DNA of 64,000 bases, taken from positions 1,316,295-1,380,294 of the forward strand of contig RDEW01000007.1 in NCBI GenBank assembly GCA_011109175.1. Direction: 5' to 3'. The notes beneath the pieces are model-generated. The model worked only from the letters and a program-made list of their open reading frames with translations, was not told where the DNA came from and searched no databases. Positions 22,020 to 33,335 of the stretch are shown here, piece by piece. The translations under genes were made by a program, and so were the position numbers. Position 1 is the stretch's first letter, and each line of letters opens with the position of its first letter. The stretch comes from Dicyema japonicum (taxonomy: Eukaryota > Dicyemida > Rhombozoa > Dicyemidae).

Positions 22020-23215
22020 AATTTTCGCGTTATAGACTCCTACATAAAACTTCAGGAGTCGTAAGAAGACAGTGATGGATACAGGTGGAGTCCAAGCCAT
22101 ATGCTAGGATTTGTGTAAACTAACCATCTCCTTTAACTAACCCCTTTTTTAACTTTTTATTGAATAAATAATTACAGTCATTAACGCTTTTCCCCGGAAT
22201 TATATAAAATTCCTAATGTGTTCCTTGGAAGGGAAGCATTGGTTGATCATACAAGTTTCGTTACTACCATTTATTGGTATGATTTCTATTTCATCTATGC
22301 GTTGCACATTTGGAGACACTTCTCAGGATGCGATTTTGCAGAGAACGACTAGGATCTCGGATTTATCTAGCTTCATTTTTGTATTCCTTAGGTTTGCATA
22401 GATTGTCACGAGTAGTGTGTATTCAATCGTCCTCGGTATCCTATAATATATTATAAGTATGATCCATTCTGAGGATACACCCGAAATCCACCTTTAACAG
22501 TAAAAAGTGATCAAGTGTATCCAGTTTCTACTGTTACAGAAAAAGAGTCCTTCAACGTCACACAAGTCCATCCGGAATTAACATAAAGATAAATACGTCC
22601 ATTCCTTGCAGTCGTGGAAACCCTTCCAGTTGATTGGAGAGCAAATGATCTTTTTTCGAGCGAGTCTATACTAGGCGGCACCTGAGGCAGATAGCACACA
22701 TGACGCCACTCCAGCTGGAAAGGGAAAAGGAGGAAAAGACAAAACAAACAGAAAACTTGAACTAAATTAGCCACATACACCACATGGCGCCACGTGGTAG
22801 AAGAATGTACACAAATATGGATCATTGTTTCCCTTAGAAGCATCTTTAATAGCTAAGGGTGTGTTTCAAATTTCTCAAATTAATCCCACTATTAACCATA
22901 TCCAGTTTCCCCGGTCGGAGTGGGACAATTCTTCCCAAGCATCACACACATCGGCCATTGTGGGAACCCCTCCATTGGAAAAGAGAACAATGGAATACTT
23001 TTTTAATGTCGGCCAGGTACTAGGCTCATGACGCCTAAGGCTGAGCAGAACGGTATTCTTCGACCATGTAGGTAACAGTATGAACTTAGAATCCACAGCT
23101 AATCGCGAAAGCACTGACTAGAACGCTAGCTAGTCTGCCAAGGAACATCAAATTATAAGGAAAAATCCCGCTAAGATAAAAAATGTAAAAAGCAAATTTA
23201 TTAAAATTATATCTA
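22020..23215. repeat. Intergenic with a dispersed repeat at 22870-23000
   Basis: 22911-22985 (CGGTCGGAGTGGGACAATTC...CCCCTCCATTGGA) is clearly related to 27811-27885 (CGGTCGGAGTAGGACGTAAC...TCCCTCCATTGGA). The element is unidentified. Minus-strand frames at 22511-22843 and 22875-23114 show no recognisable domain. Confidence 0.5.
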
Positions 23216-23221
23216 AAACAA

Positions 23222-24623
23222 TTAAATCCACTGTTCAGAGGGCATAAAAGAGACGTCAATAAGCTTCCAAGCAGTCAAAGGATCCAACGACGACTGATTC
23301 CTACACAACGCCCAAACGTGCATATAACTCTGAATTTGATTCTAAAATGCCAAAACCCCACAACCAAGTCTCCATCCACAACTTTATTAGACTTGTCTAC
23401 CACAGCCATGATCTGCTGGGCGTTGAAGGTCACAACCAAAACAGGTCCCTGCTCAACCATCTTAGCGTCAACCAGCTATCCATAAAGCAAAAAATTACAT
23501 CAACGTTGCTCACATCAAGGATCCTCCCCCGCAGACTCTGTCCTTGTCCTCCTGAAATGAGCTGAGAAAGCACACTAAATGGCTGCAATAACTCCCAACA
23601 TGAACCGCCTGGTGGCACCAGTCACGCAGAACTTCCATCTCTCCCTTTACAATCGCCTCCAAAATGTTAGGGATCATCACATTCTTGCAGAATTCAAGAA
23701 ATCTGTCCTTCTCAAATGTCGGGTCCGCCTTGGAGATCTCAGTAAGCACCAAAGACATAGTAGAACTCGAAAACAGCCCCCCTACACATATCAACAGCCA
23801 CCACCAAAAATGTCTGAGACTTTGTTGGTCATAAAACGACTCATTCTGACCACAGCGTGGTCTGACTCGTCGTATTTTGCCTTCAAACTGAACATCTCTA
23901 GAATTTCTAAAAGTTCCTTTACTGTTAATATAAACGCTGTTGTCCTTGATCTTTTGCCAGCTTTCACTCCATAAAGAGTCCTTGTGAACCACCACCCCAG
24001 AAGACTCCCTAGAATACAGTGAGATCCTTACTCATCCGGCTTCAGCCCTTCCTTACTAACCAGGTCGGACCGTTTCGTCAGCTTTTGAGGGGCTTTATAA
24101 ATTGAGTGCTGTTTCGTTATCTCCCGGTCGATCACACGTGCTGTATTTGCCAGAGATCTGTAAGATTTCGACTTTTCTAGAGTGTCCTTGTTTGCTGATA
24201 TATTCTGACGCTTTCCCGAGGTCGATATTGTCTCGTCCCTTCTTCATGAGCTCATTGAGGGTCTCACTATCTTGGATCTTTTTTATGGACTGCCATGAGT
24301 AGTCACAGATACCTCGTTTATGGTGGAGTGAATCTGTCCAACGACTCGGTTCACTTTTTCACTTTTTTCAATTGATTTCTAAAATTATGTCATTTTGTAC
24401 GTATTTTTCACGTGCTTTTCTCAGGGCTTCGGAATTGTCGAGATTTTTTGTCTCCTCACGGAATTTTCTAAGGTTTTCCTTTGATAAAAATAAGATTCAC
24501 CTTCATCTCCTTACTTCGGTTAAATTCTTCCTTAGTGTTCCTGATTAGGCGGGATATGAAGTTGTCCCCACTTGAAAATCTTACGCCGAGGTTTATTAAT
24601 ACAGGCCTGATACGGCACCACAT
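23222..24623 (-). CDS. TIMM44: TIM44, mitochondrial import motor scaffold
   Basis: TIM44 anchors mtHsp70 at the TIM23 channel on the matrix side. The start at 24623 gives a presequence MWCRIRPVLINLGVRFSS, rich in Arg and lacking acids, with an RFSS cleavage-like end. Then follow NRSKEMKENLRKFREETKNL, GVVVHKDSLWSESWQKIKDN, AKYDESDHAVVRMSRF, GGLFSSSTMSLVLTEISKAD, FLEFCKNVMIPNILEAIVKG, RILDVSNVDL, MVEQGPVLVVTFNAQQIM and HVWALCRNQSSLDPLTAWKL, colinear with animal TIMM44. Nine introns: 24479-24500, 24379-24400, 24290-24312, 24009-24031, 23907-23922 (16 nt), 23782-23804, 23583-23605, 23476-23498 and 23342-23364. One extra base near 24185 breaks frame. The exon sum is 3n+1, consistent with a single insertion or base error. 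About 400 residues. Confidence 0.93.
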
Positions 24624-24629
24624 TAAACA

Positions 24630-24905
24630 TTTAAGCACACTTAGATAATTTAAATTTTTTGGTTTAAATAAATAACCAAAAATAAAATAATAATTTACTA
24701 GGATGATCTCTGATATGGGAAATCATGTGTTTAAATTTTTTGCTATTATTTCCTTCAAAAAAGAATATCGCGAGGACTCTGCGAGATCCTCTAAAAACAA
24801 ATGATTTATCTTATCCACAAGAAAATTGCAACCAGATTGATTAACACTCTCGGAGTTTTGCAAACTACTTTACATTTTTTTCCAAAAGTAAGTGACTCCG
24901 AATCA
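24630..24905. other. AT-rich interval beside the TIMM44 start
   Basis: Likely holds the TIMM44 promoter. No specific motif can be supported. The frames here are short. Confidence 0.35.
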
Positions 24906-24911
24906 ATACTC

Positions 24912-25178
24912 CCACGTAGTGTTATTTTCCAAGCATAAGATGTGGACATCACCAAAATCTCCGCACATACTTTTATAAAATTAGGTCTACAAAAGACCCA
25001 ATTTATCAAGCACGCAACTCCGCTGAAGAGATAGCGGAACATTTACCCGCCTGCAAATGGTTTTCTTTTTATCTGGACTTTCCGCGTTTGGATGAACCTA
25101 TGGTAAATCCGTTACTAGTTGCTAACTTTCTTTGTTTAATCAAGCTGGATTACTGTGATTGTTTTGATACGTTATAAA
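24912..25178 (+). pseudogene. LINE C-terminal fragment with zinc-knuckle-like motif
   Basis: An open stretch of about 85 codons reads RCGHHQNLRTYFYKIR, then DPIYQARNSAEEIAEHLPAC and a hydrophobic end. This follows the R-x-GH-x(2,3)-L-x-x-Y-x(5,8)-D-x-x-C...E...EHL...C pattern found at the end of many APE-type LINE proteins, with the middle cysteines mutated. The minus-strand frame at 24806-25042 is judged a shadow. Confidence 0.55.
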
Positions 25179-25179
25179 T

Positions 25180-25975
25180 TGTTTTTAATAATTTATTTAT
25201 TATTATAAATCTTTTTTAAACATTATTAATAGGGCAACCAAATGGTATGGTGTTATTATTATAAAATTCTATTTAATAAAAATGCACAAAAATTTGGCAT
25301 TTGATAAAAATAAATTTATCCCTGAATCTTCAAGCGAAGGAAACTGCTGGCAAACAAGAAATCAAGATGATTTGGGGACGCACGTACTACACTGGCTAAT
25401 TTTATCGAAAAATTGAGTTATTTTAGTAATAATAATACCAGATACCACGGTTACACAAACTAACTAATCTCGTGATCCCAGCACGCTCTAGCAAGGACCT
25501 CATCTTGGCCCGATGCTCTTCCCTCTACCCAAAACAAGCACGTATAGGCCGGGTGACTGGATCTTCGCAGTCACTACGGCGCGTTCCACAGTTCATTCGT
25601 ATCATGGCTTCAAGAGGCATTGGTGGCTGGAACTATCCAGAAAATCCAGCGTTCCGTGATTTTGGAGACTCTTTTTTGGCTAGCCTCGATCTTCAAGACA
25701 TTCGTCCAAGAGATGAATGGGCCCCATATACCACATGAGTAAGAGATGCATTGTTCAAAGAACTGTTTATATATGGTGCTCCAAACAGTATGATTTCCGT
25801 TCTTCCAGAAGCCTGTGAGGCATTTCCGAACATTGGTTTTCTTTTCGCATTTTGTTATTGTGCTTTCAACATAGTGAGGTTTTCACTGACAATAGACTGT
25901 TTCAATTACAAGAGCTTTACTATAAATAAATATTTTAATTTTTCTATAATAAAAATAATAAATTATTTTTCAGTT
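25180..25975. repeat. Interval with a minus-strand LINE 3' tail at about 25430-25520
   Basis: On the minus strand, GGGATCACGAGATTAGTTAG followed by a TATTATTATTA run matches the 3' ends of the 2A-family LINEs at 4.25, 16.3 and 55.4 kb. Frames at 25472-25978 contain no domain that I recognise. Confidence 0.5.
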
Positions 25976-25980
25976 TAAAT

Positions 25981-26703
25981 ATGTCCATGTTGTCCCTCAT
26001 TAACCTGTTGCTACTTTTCGTAGTCTATTACCCTCCTATTAGATACCAAATTGTCGTCCGAAAATTAGCAGTATTTAACTACAACTATTTCCCTAATCTA
26101 ATCATAACGAAGTTTGGTTGGATGATTACTATTATTTTCGTAATATTACTAAATTTCATGAAAAACGTAAATTCAGACTCGTTTTCTTTGCCAAAATTTA
26201 TTAAAAAGTTTATAATTTTTAAATTTTAGAATTTCCGTTGTTCATTCCCTTTGGTTTGTCACCACCAAAATTTTGTTTTATTTTGAGACTTACTACGGTC
26301 ACTGTAGCCTCCCATTCAAACTGTAATTTTTGAAAATAACACGTAGTTCGTCCAAGTCAGAGTGCCGAAATTATGGGGGAAGGTGGAATTCCGTATTTGA
26401 CATTTCTGGTCACACATTCCTCGTTTTCATGTCGTTTTTGCTCGTAGATAAGGAATTTAAAAATCTAAAGAGCAGGTTATTGGTTATACCACAGTTTAGG
26501 ACTCTGAGTCGACCGTACCACGTGCTTTACCGTGTTTTGTTATGCCTGTATTCCGTTCTGTACGCTATTTGGACTGTATTTCAATTTGCTGTATTTAGAT
26601 GACTTTGGTTACGACCTTTGTATTTTATCATTCTTTTACCGAATGTGCTGCTGGAGTTGTTCTCGCCTTTTCCTGTTATTTTGTTAGTTCATTAGCTGAT
26701 TAG
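25981..26703 (+). CDS. FITM (fat storage-inducing transmembrane protein)
   Basis: ER membrane protein of the FIT family, which acts in lipid-droplet formation and has acyl-CoA diphosphatase activity. Removing introns 26208-26229, 26323-26346 and 26576-26598 (22, 24 and 23 nt) gives an intact 217-residue protein. It has hydrophobic segments from residue 4 on, NYFPNLIITKFGWMITIIFV (matching the second membrane span), HSLWFVTTKILFYFETYYGH, ECRNYGGRWNS followed by the family signature FDISGHTFL with its catalytic His, and FVFYHSFTE carrying the second conserved His. It is somewhat shorter than vertebrate FITM2 (about 262 residues). FITM1 versus FITM2 orthology cannot be told. The start at 25981 is the first ATG after in-frame stops. 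Confidence 0.88.
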
Positions 26704-26709
26704 TTGTCT

Positions 26710-27985
26710 TTTTTATTTCACTGTTTTTAGTTGTTTTAGTTATTAAAGAATTTAATAATCAAAATAAACAGCACGTTGAGTGATCTTCCAGTAAAAAGAG
26801 GCCGAAAGTCGATAATTTTGATGAAATTTAAATGATATTTTGACTCAGCGTTCTTGAAGTATGAATGACAATTTAGGAATTAAACTATAAAAATTGTAAT
26901 CATATTTTTAATTGTTCCTATCCGCCTAAAATATCTTCATTTTTTGACTTTTTAAATAAAAATTGTTGTCTAAATAATTGACCTTAAATTTTTATATGAA
27001 AACTTAATCAAAAATTAAATTTACTTAAAAGAAACATCAATCGACGGTCATACAGTAGCGTGGCTATTCCCCTCAGGATGGCGAGCGAGATTCGCTCAAA
27101 TAGTCAGCAGCGTTCATAGAGATCTCATGTGTCTGTAGAAAACCGATACCCTAGATGAAAATTTTTATAAAATGCAAAATAGTTTGAGACAAAATTCTGA
27201 GCATAGAAATCAAACGTTGATATAAGTCAACTTTTATAGACTAAACTTTGATGAGACTAGTAAGTCCACCAGGATATAACAAAACTAATACGATAAATTA
27301 GTTCAAATCGATTTTTATCATTTTAGTGAAAAAATTAAAATTACAGTTTATCGAATGATAATGGTTATCCACTCAATTATTCTGACATGTGGAAGGTTCT
27401 AACTATCGAAGCCTGCAACATTGGTCGATTTTTTTGTCCAGCCTTCAGCCCTCGGAATCACGAGATTAAAAAACTATTTATGTTCATATAGCTACTTGTG
27501 AGATTTGTTTTCTAAATCACTATCTAACGCTTGACTTTTCCCCTCGTTTATCAACTCGTCCGAAGATACCCTTGGATGGGAAATACGCTAGTACTTTTCA
27601 AAAAATCTCTAGATATTTCTGAGTGCGAACAAACTCGGATTCTTGGACCACTCGGCATAGCATGGCTATCTCCCATCTTGAAAATATTATTTCTGGTTTA
27701 GGCCCCCGTTCACCCCGAGAGACTTATGGGGATCAATCGTACTCCGAGAATTAATAATCCAAATATGCTGTTCCTTTTATATTAACCCGGATTTACATAC
27801 ACTTCTCACGGTCGGAGTAGGACGTAACTATTCCAATCATTGCATCCATCCACATTCGCCATTGTAGAAGTCCCTCCATTGGAGTTGGAAGAAAGGGCTC
27901 TTTTTTATTGCCAGACAATCATTAAACGAATCCTGAGTTATGTGGATTTAATGCCACCTTTAGGAATTGAAGAAAGTAGAGTAAA
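26710..27985. repeat. Intergenic, with dispersed-repeat pieces
   Basis: 27811-27885 is a copy of the repeat at 22911-22985. At 27078-27104, ATGGCGAGCG and CGCTCAAATA flank a GAGCGA-GAT-TCGCTC inverted repeat also present (as the complement) at about 39166-39194. No gene recognised. Confidence 0.45.
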
Positions 27986-27987
27986 AA

Positions 27988-28080
27988 GAAAATCATTCGA
28001 CCTAGTTGGTAGAGGTGTAGGAATCAGCTAAATGTGATGTAAACGATTGTCTAACCACTACGCTACCTGCTGTTCTTAGA
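27988..28080 (-). mobile_element. tRNA-like SINE head
   Basis: The minus strand reads GGTAGCGTAGTGGTTAGACA, a good A box with tRNA-like flanks, and about 45 bases later a weak B box (AGGTCGAATGA). This resembles SINE promoters rather than an intact tRNA, because no cloverleaf or acceptor stem can be drawn. Confidence 0.5.
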
Positions 28081-28089
28081 GTATTCGTA

Positions 28090-29350
28090 CGATCTAATCA
28101 TCGTTGATAGAACCCGGGGATCACTGAGAAAGAAAGACAGAAATAACGTCAAAAGGTTAGGTGACCCAAGTTCCCACAATTAACTTCGCCATTTAACGTC
28201 TGTAGTCCTTCATTGTATCTACTACAGACGAAAGCTCATTCTCTCAAAGGAATTTGACCGGAGATTGGAACTTTTGGATCAATTGGTTTTCTTTTACCTT
28301 TCATAATCACAGGGGAACCAGGTTTCCAGACGCGGTGGAATCCGGATTTGCATCTACCGGTTATAACTTCCTAACTAAAGGGCGATTGATGATCAACTTT
28401 GTGGGCCCACTATACGAATAAAAGGAGTTGAGTCTGTGAAGCATAGTCTCATATCGTGAATCAGCCAATCAATGACACTATTTACTTTCAGTTAGGCATC
28501 ATAGTTATCGGCTACTTCAATAGTCCTCACATTATCTTCAATTGTCCCATCTGTCAAACAGAAGAGCCTTCAGGAATGCTTACAAACAAACTTGATCAAA
28601 GTATCTTTCTTCAGGACCAATCGGCGTTTCTTTGTGTGAGCGATCGTATTACCCAATGGGTTCCTGGTTTTATACGGAAATGCAAAAAAAACGTGGCCAT
28701 GATTCCTCGTAGATTTCTCTAAAGGAGAGTGGTGGGGGATAGATGACTCGGTGTAGAGAAAGACGCAAAGTTTTTCGTCTGATTGAATTCAATTTCTCGA
28801 TATCGGGAACTTCTATGTGTGACGGACGTATTCAATAGCCTGATTGTACAGTCTCCTGAACACTGGAGGAGGGAATGGGCTCTTTTACAGCATATACCAC
28901 TTCTAGATACCCTGTTCAAGATATCTCGGCGTGATATGATCAGGATGTCGTAAGTAATGCCCGAGACCAACTGGGCATTCATCCCGAGTCAGAAAGAAGT
29001 TGAAAACGTGCTTATACCCCCAGCCTCTCTTTTTTGGCAGGAAGTGTTCAACCATCCACACGAGAAGAAGGGGAACGTAAGGTCACACCTAGTTTGAGAG
29101 GAAATTAAGACATTTGTGCGATAATGTCATTACATCAACCACCCGACCGACCAACCAATTATTCCAAAGTGTTCTTGTGGTGTAGTGCTCACTCTAACGA
29201 AGAATCATTAGAATGACCGTACTCGATGAGGATAATGCTCACTTATTCTGCATAAATCTGAGGAAACCTGTCTGATTTGCCAAAGAAGTAATGCTAGAAC
29301 GCTTGTTTCCCTAAGACAGCTTCTCTTCAGAAGGAAAAGCATCCTTCTAT
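28090..29350. repeat. Intergenic, unassigned repeat
   Basis: 28650-28790 shares a dispersed repeat with 14990-15140. The frame at 28456-28722 contains a single CPIC but no recognisable domain. No host gene supported. Confidence 0.4.
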
Positions 29351-29499
29351 GCCACAAGATCTTTGTACACTAGTCTCTATTTTCGAGAAGATTTTACTTC
29401 TGATGATCTTGGAGGAGCTGATGGCCTAAGCCCAGACATTTCATGGACTTTTTATCTTAATTTGTTGTCAACCTGCTATTATTCTTTCCCGGAGAATTC

Positions 29500-29912
29500 T
29501 GGATTTTGTGTAAGCTTTCTGAAACTATTTCTGATTTTGGTCGCAAACTAATATTTTCTGCAAATTTTACTGCGCTGGGAAAGAAAGACAGCGGAATTCG
29601 TTGTATTGTAGTCGGAAACGCTTTTCTCAGGCTTTTTGGAAAGATTACTTGTAGATCAGTCATTGCGAATATTCACCTGACTTTTGTCCATTTCAGTTGG
29701 GTGTAGGAGTCAAAGTGGATGCGAAGTGGGAGGTCCATACGATTAGGGAGTTCGTAGGGCTATCATCTAAAGCTGAGGAGAACGTCCTTTTCAAATTGAA
29801 TTTACACAACGCATTTAACTCGACCAGAAGAGATGTCATGCCTGAACTTTGCTTAAAAAAACTACGAAAATTCATCCTGTTGTTGAGTGATAAAAGAACG
29901 CCTTAGGGCAAG
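29500..29912 (+). pseudogene. WYLDD-family reverse transcriptase, N-terminal fragment
   Basis: Across a frame break the plus strand reads FSANFTALGKKDSGIRCIVV, RLFGKITCRSV, then GVGVKVD, VHTIREFVGLSSKAEENVLF and LNLHNAFNSTRRDVMPEL. These are RT motifs 1-A of the same family as 32.3 kb: the L-x-K-K-x-x-G-I-R-P-I-x-V-G block and the motif A core L-D-x-x-N-A-F-N-S, here with the catalytic Asp changed to Asn. It is therefore inactive. Confidence 0.75.
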
Positions 29913-30242
29913 TTTACCAACAGATTTACCTTTCTGGACAGACGTGTTTTATTTTAAGCTCTAAAACTGTCTTTCAACCTCCAAATTTCTCCATGCTATG
30001 ATGAACATCTCCTATCTGTCCTTGACGGAGATATTTTGGTCAACCATAAGAGCATATCTCGATGATCATTGGAAATAGCCTGGTCATTCAAGTGCCTCAG
30101 ATTAAAATTAATTTTAGTTATTTAAATAAAGATTACTAACCAATTAACTAGCAGTTGCTCTCCCCCACTCCACTGGAGGGATTTTCAAAACTGCAAGGAA
30201 TGGACGTCTTTTAACTTTTGTGATAGTTCTGTATGGACTTGT

Positions 30243-30660
30243 GTGACGTTGAAGGACTCCCCTCCACAAACTCAGTCAAAATACTGGCGGGCACATATGA
30301 CCTTTAATGATCATCAGCAAACACGTAAGCACCGTCATCTTCTCTTACCAGCGAAAACTAAATTTTATAAAAACGTTACTTGGATACTACAAAAGATGTT
30401 TTCACCCAACAGTAAATCATCTTTACACCCATTATATACTACCGTCAATCGACTACTGCTGTGAGGCATGGGTACTAACCTATCCTATACCAACCTAAAG
30501 AAAATAAACTCCTTCCAAGAAATATTAACGAGGGCCCTACAAAGGTCATCCTCCTTGTCACTTAAGCCAACCCCGTTCAAAGAACTCATGAGGAGAATGG
30601 GAGGCCAGTTGAGACTTCAAAACTTCCGGAAAGTAATTTGTCTATAGTGAGTCGACTTTC
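30243..30660 (+). pseudogene. LINE C-terminal (thumb) fragment
   Basis: KFYKNVTWI, RCFHPTVNHLYTHYILPSID, YCCEAW and later LQRSSSLSLKPTPFKELMRR follow the usual thumb and tail of APE-type LINEs (a Y..li.P.l.Y....W pattern). The family is uncertain and may be the 2A family. Confidence 0.6.
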
Positions 30661-32025
30661 GGGAGAAGCACCGAGAAAAATATTCAGAGTTTATAGTTAA
30701 CTTAGATGGGGAACTATTTTGTTGAAAATGTTCCTTGTCGTATACATATTTGACAATTTAGCGGCGATGGAATTATTGTAAACAAAATAAGGACTTAAAA
30801 ATTATTTTAGGCAAAAAAGTCGGTACTATGTTCTACACTGTTTGAAAGTTTGAGCACTATTGCCGCTAATTATTTGGGGTTGATAGACTTAATTTTTAAC
30901 AGAACGTGAAGATTATTCAACAATGGGAGCATTTTTGGACCTACAACAGATTCATGACAAAATAGATCCTTGTAAAGTAATTAATATATTAAAAAAAGTT
31001 CAAATGACTGGAAATACTACAATATTAAAATGAAATTCTCCCATCATCTGTCTATGCAAATCTTTTTCCTCTGTTAATACAGCAAGTTCTGCCTCTGTTA
31101 AAAGAGCTATTTCACTAATATCAAAGAGTCTCACAAAAAATCGAAATTTAAAACTAAAAATATTAATGACTATTTGATTTCATTCTATAATAAATAAATA
31201 ATTTTTTTATAACCACTTTATGTAAAAATAAAAATGCTCTTTTTGCTATTTTTTATTTTTAAAAAATTGCTTATCTTTAATAATCACCTTACGAAAAAAT
31301 AAAAAACTGTCGAGTTTTGCTTGGAGATCCAGTACCACAGACATAGTGGAACTCGAAAACAAATATATGAAACATTTCCATACCATAGGTTTACTTATTA
31401 AGTCTATCAAATAAGTTCATTTTTAAGATTACAATTCGTTTTATGTTAATTAAACAATTCAAAGTATGCTTTATCTGAGAAAATAACTGAGTCTGACAAT
31501 CATTCCTTTATGAATTGTAATTTAAAGTTAACTAATTTCGAATAACAAAGATACAACGAAAAATCCAGTATTCTTTGTTTCCATAACGTAAAAGTCATTT
31601 TCTTTAAATAGTATTGCCATCTTTTAAAGTCTCTCATTAAAAAATCTGAACTTTTATAAGAAAAAAATTATAAAAACTTCAAATCTATTTTTTACGAGAA
31701 CTAGATTTTTTAGAATATGAATGAATGAAAATATTCCAAAGACCAAAGGTAAAACCAAACTAATTAATCCTTTGATCCTGACGCGTTAAGTCGACCCCTC
31801 ATCCAGGCACAGTGAACCAGAGTACATTTTCCTGAAAGTTAAGGTCGAAGCCAGAACTCGTCACTAGGGAGAAAAATTGTCTCATATTGGAATGAATAGA
31901 CTGATCCTTTAAAATGTCAGCCAGACATTGTGCGTCTTTTGAATTGAACAAATCCGATGACGCCACTAAATGGAAGGATGTGAAATCTTCAATTAAGCAG
32001 CTACGGTGTGGTGTGATCAACGAAA
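30661..32025. other. AT-rich interval; LINE-tail-like piece at 31715-31800 (minus)
   Basis: Mostly A/T runs without coding signal. The minus strand at 31715-31765 resembles the LINE-tail-like segment at 18505-18575. Confidence 0.4.
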
Positions 32026-32031
32026 TCTCAG

Positions 32032-32244
32032 ATGGAAAATAAAGAACGAAAAGAAGACGAAATACTAGTAACAAAGCCAATAAGAACAAATAAGGTATGT
32101 CTCTTATGTGGACACTCGAATATAAGGAAATATGGAATTAACTGCACGCAATGTGAATCATTCGTCCATTTGGGCTGCATCAAAATGAATAAAGCTTGCG
32201 TCGAGCAAATTATCCTATGGGGAAGATACGTCTCTGGTTTTTAA
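32032..32244 (+). pseudogene. PHD-like zinc-finger frame ahead of WYLDD reverse transcriptase
   Basis: The 70-codon frame contains CLLCGHSN, then CTQCESFVHLGC, the Cys-x2-Cys...Cys-x2-Cys-x4-His-x2-Cys arrangement of a PHD finger. The last Cys pair is missing. It lies about 25 bases before RT motif B of the element below, on the same strand. PHD or similar fingers occur in some LINE ORFs, so it may be part of that element after an internal deletion. A host gene exon is the alternative. Confidence 0.5.
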
Positions 32245-32264
32245 AAATGAAATTATCAAATCAA

Positions 32265-33171
32265 AAACGGGGGTCTAACAAAGAGATCTTCTCGGACCTC
32301 TCTTATTTGCCCTGACCATTGATGATGTTGTGAGATCAATTGATGCTCAGTTAAATCTCTGGTACCTCGATGATGCTACAATTAGAAGAGGATCATTCAA
32401 GGAAACATACAATTCATTACGTAAAACGTTACCCGCTTTAAAATACTTGTGCTTGGACATCAATGTTAACAAATCAGAGCTAATAAATGTCTCATATCCA
32501 TACACCGACATTCTATCATGGAGTCTATTAACAAACTGCTTCCTGGGACCCGACTGTGACAATTGATAAATTATATTTCCTCAGATGCTCATTCAGCGAA
32601 GAAGAACTCAAGAACCATATCTACTTTCCAAAAATGAAGAATTAACACGATTGTGAAAAGATTGTCATGTCTCGACTCTCACACATCCTTCTTCCTGATG
32701 AGAAACAACATCGGACTACCCAATCTTTTATATCTACTCCGATGTTCACCTTGCTACGAACAATATGACAGTCTACTTTCGATAGACAAATCTCTCAAAC
32801 AAACTGTTGAGTCACTAATTAACGTCCACTTCGACGAACTTGGTTGGAAGCAATGTAAGATTCTTTCTGGATTTGGGGATGTCGATCTAAGATCGGTGCT
32901 GGAAGTTGCGTACCAGGCATATCTATCGTCTCTCACAAGCTGCAGCCATTTGACACGGCAAGTCCTTCATCACACTATTGGACTTCGCTGGAATGAGTCA
33001 TTTGACGAAGCTTGTCGTAAATGGAACGGGTCCGAACTCAAAATCTCCGAAGACACAACGAAGCAAAGTAATTGGGATAACATTGTCTCCTCCAAAATTT
33101 TGGAAGACTTTAAAAAAAAGCAATTAAAATCGCCTCGCTTGTTTGGTGTCAGCTTCAAGTGGAGGGAGTGA
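32265..33171 (+). pseudogene. WYLDD-family non-LTR reverse transcriptase, palm to thumb
   Basis: The first segment reads GV-stop-QRDLLGPLLFALTIDD (motif B, eroded from GVQQGDPLGPLLF), then LNLWYLDDATIRRGSF (motif C, catalytic D-D intact) and LCLDINVNKSELI (motif D). From 32653 a 172-codon frame gives LSCLDSHTSFFLMRNNIGLP, KLLYLLR-like NLLYLLRCSPCYEQ and LRSVLEVAYQAYLSSLTSC. Continuity suggests a fairly recent copy lacking both ends. Pieces of the same family at 29.5, 5.2 and 11.8 kb supply the missing parts. Confidence 0.8.
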
Positions 33172-33335
33172 AGCTTATAAATTGATGATGAAATTGACCA
33201 AAAATGTTAATTAGTAAAGGGCGTGGCAAAAATTCATTATTACTAAATATGACGATTTTTTGTTATTTTATTATCATTGTGTTCTTTTTGTTATTTAACT
33301 ATCATTCCGTTTCTATTTGTGAGATTTGAAAAAAA

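Noticed and set aside
24806-25042. Minus-strand 78-codon hydrophobic protein
   Set aside because: The plus strand at the same place carries an open LINE C-terminal motif (GHH...EHL...C). The minus frame has no family match.
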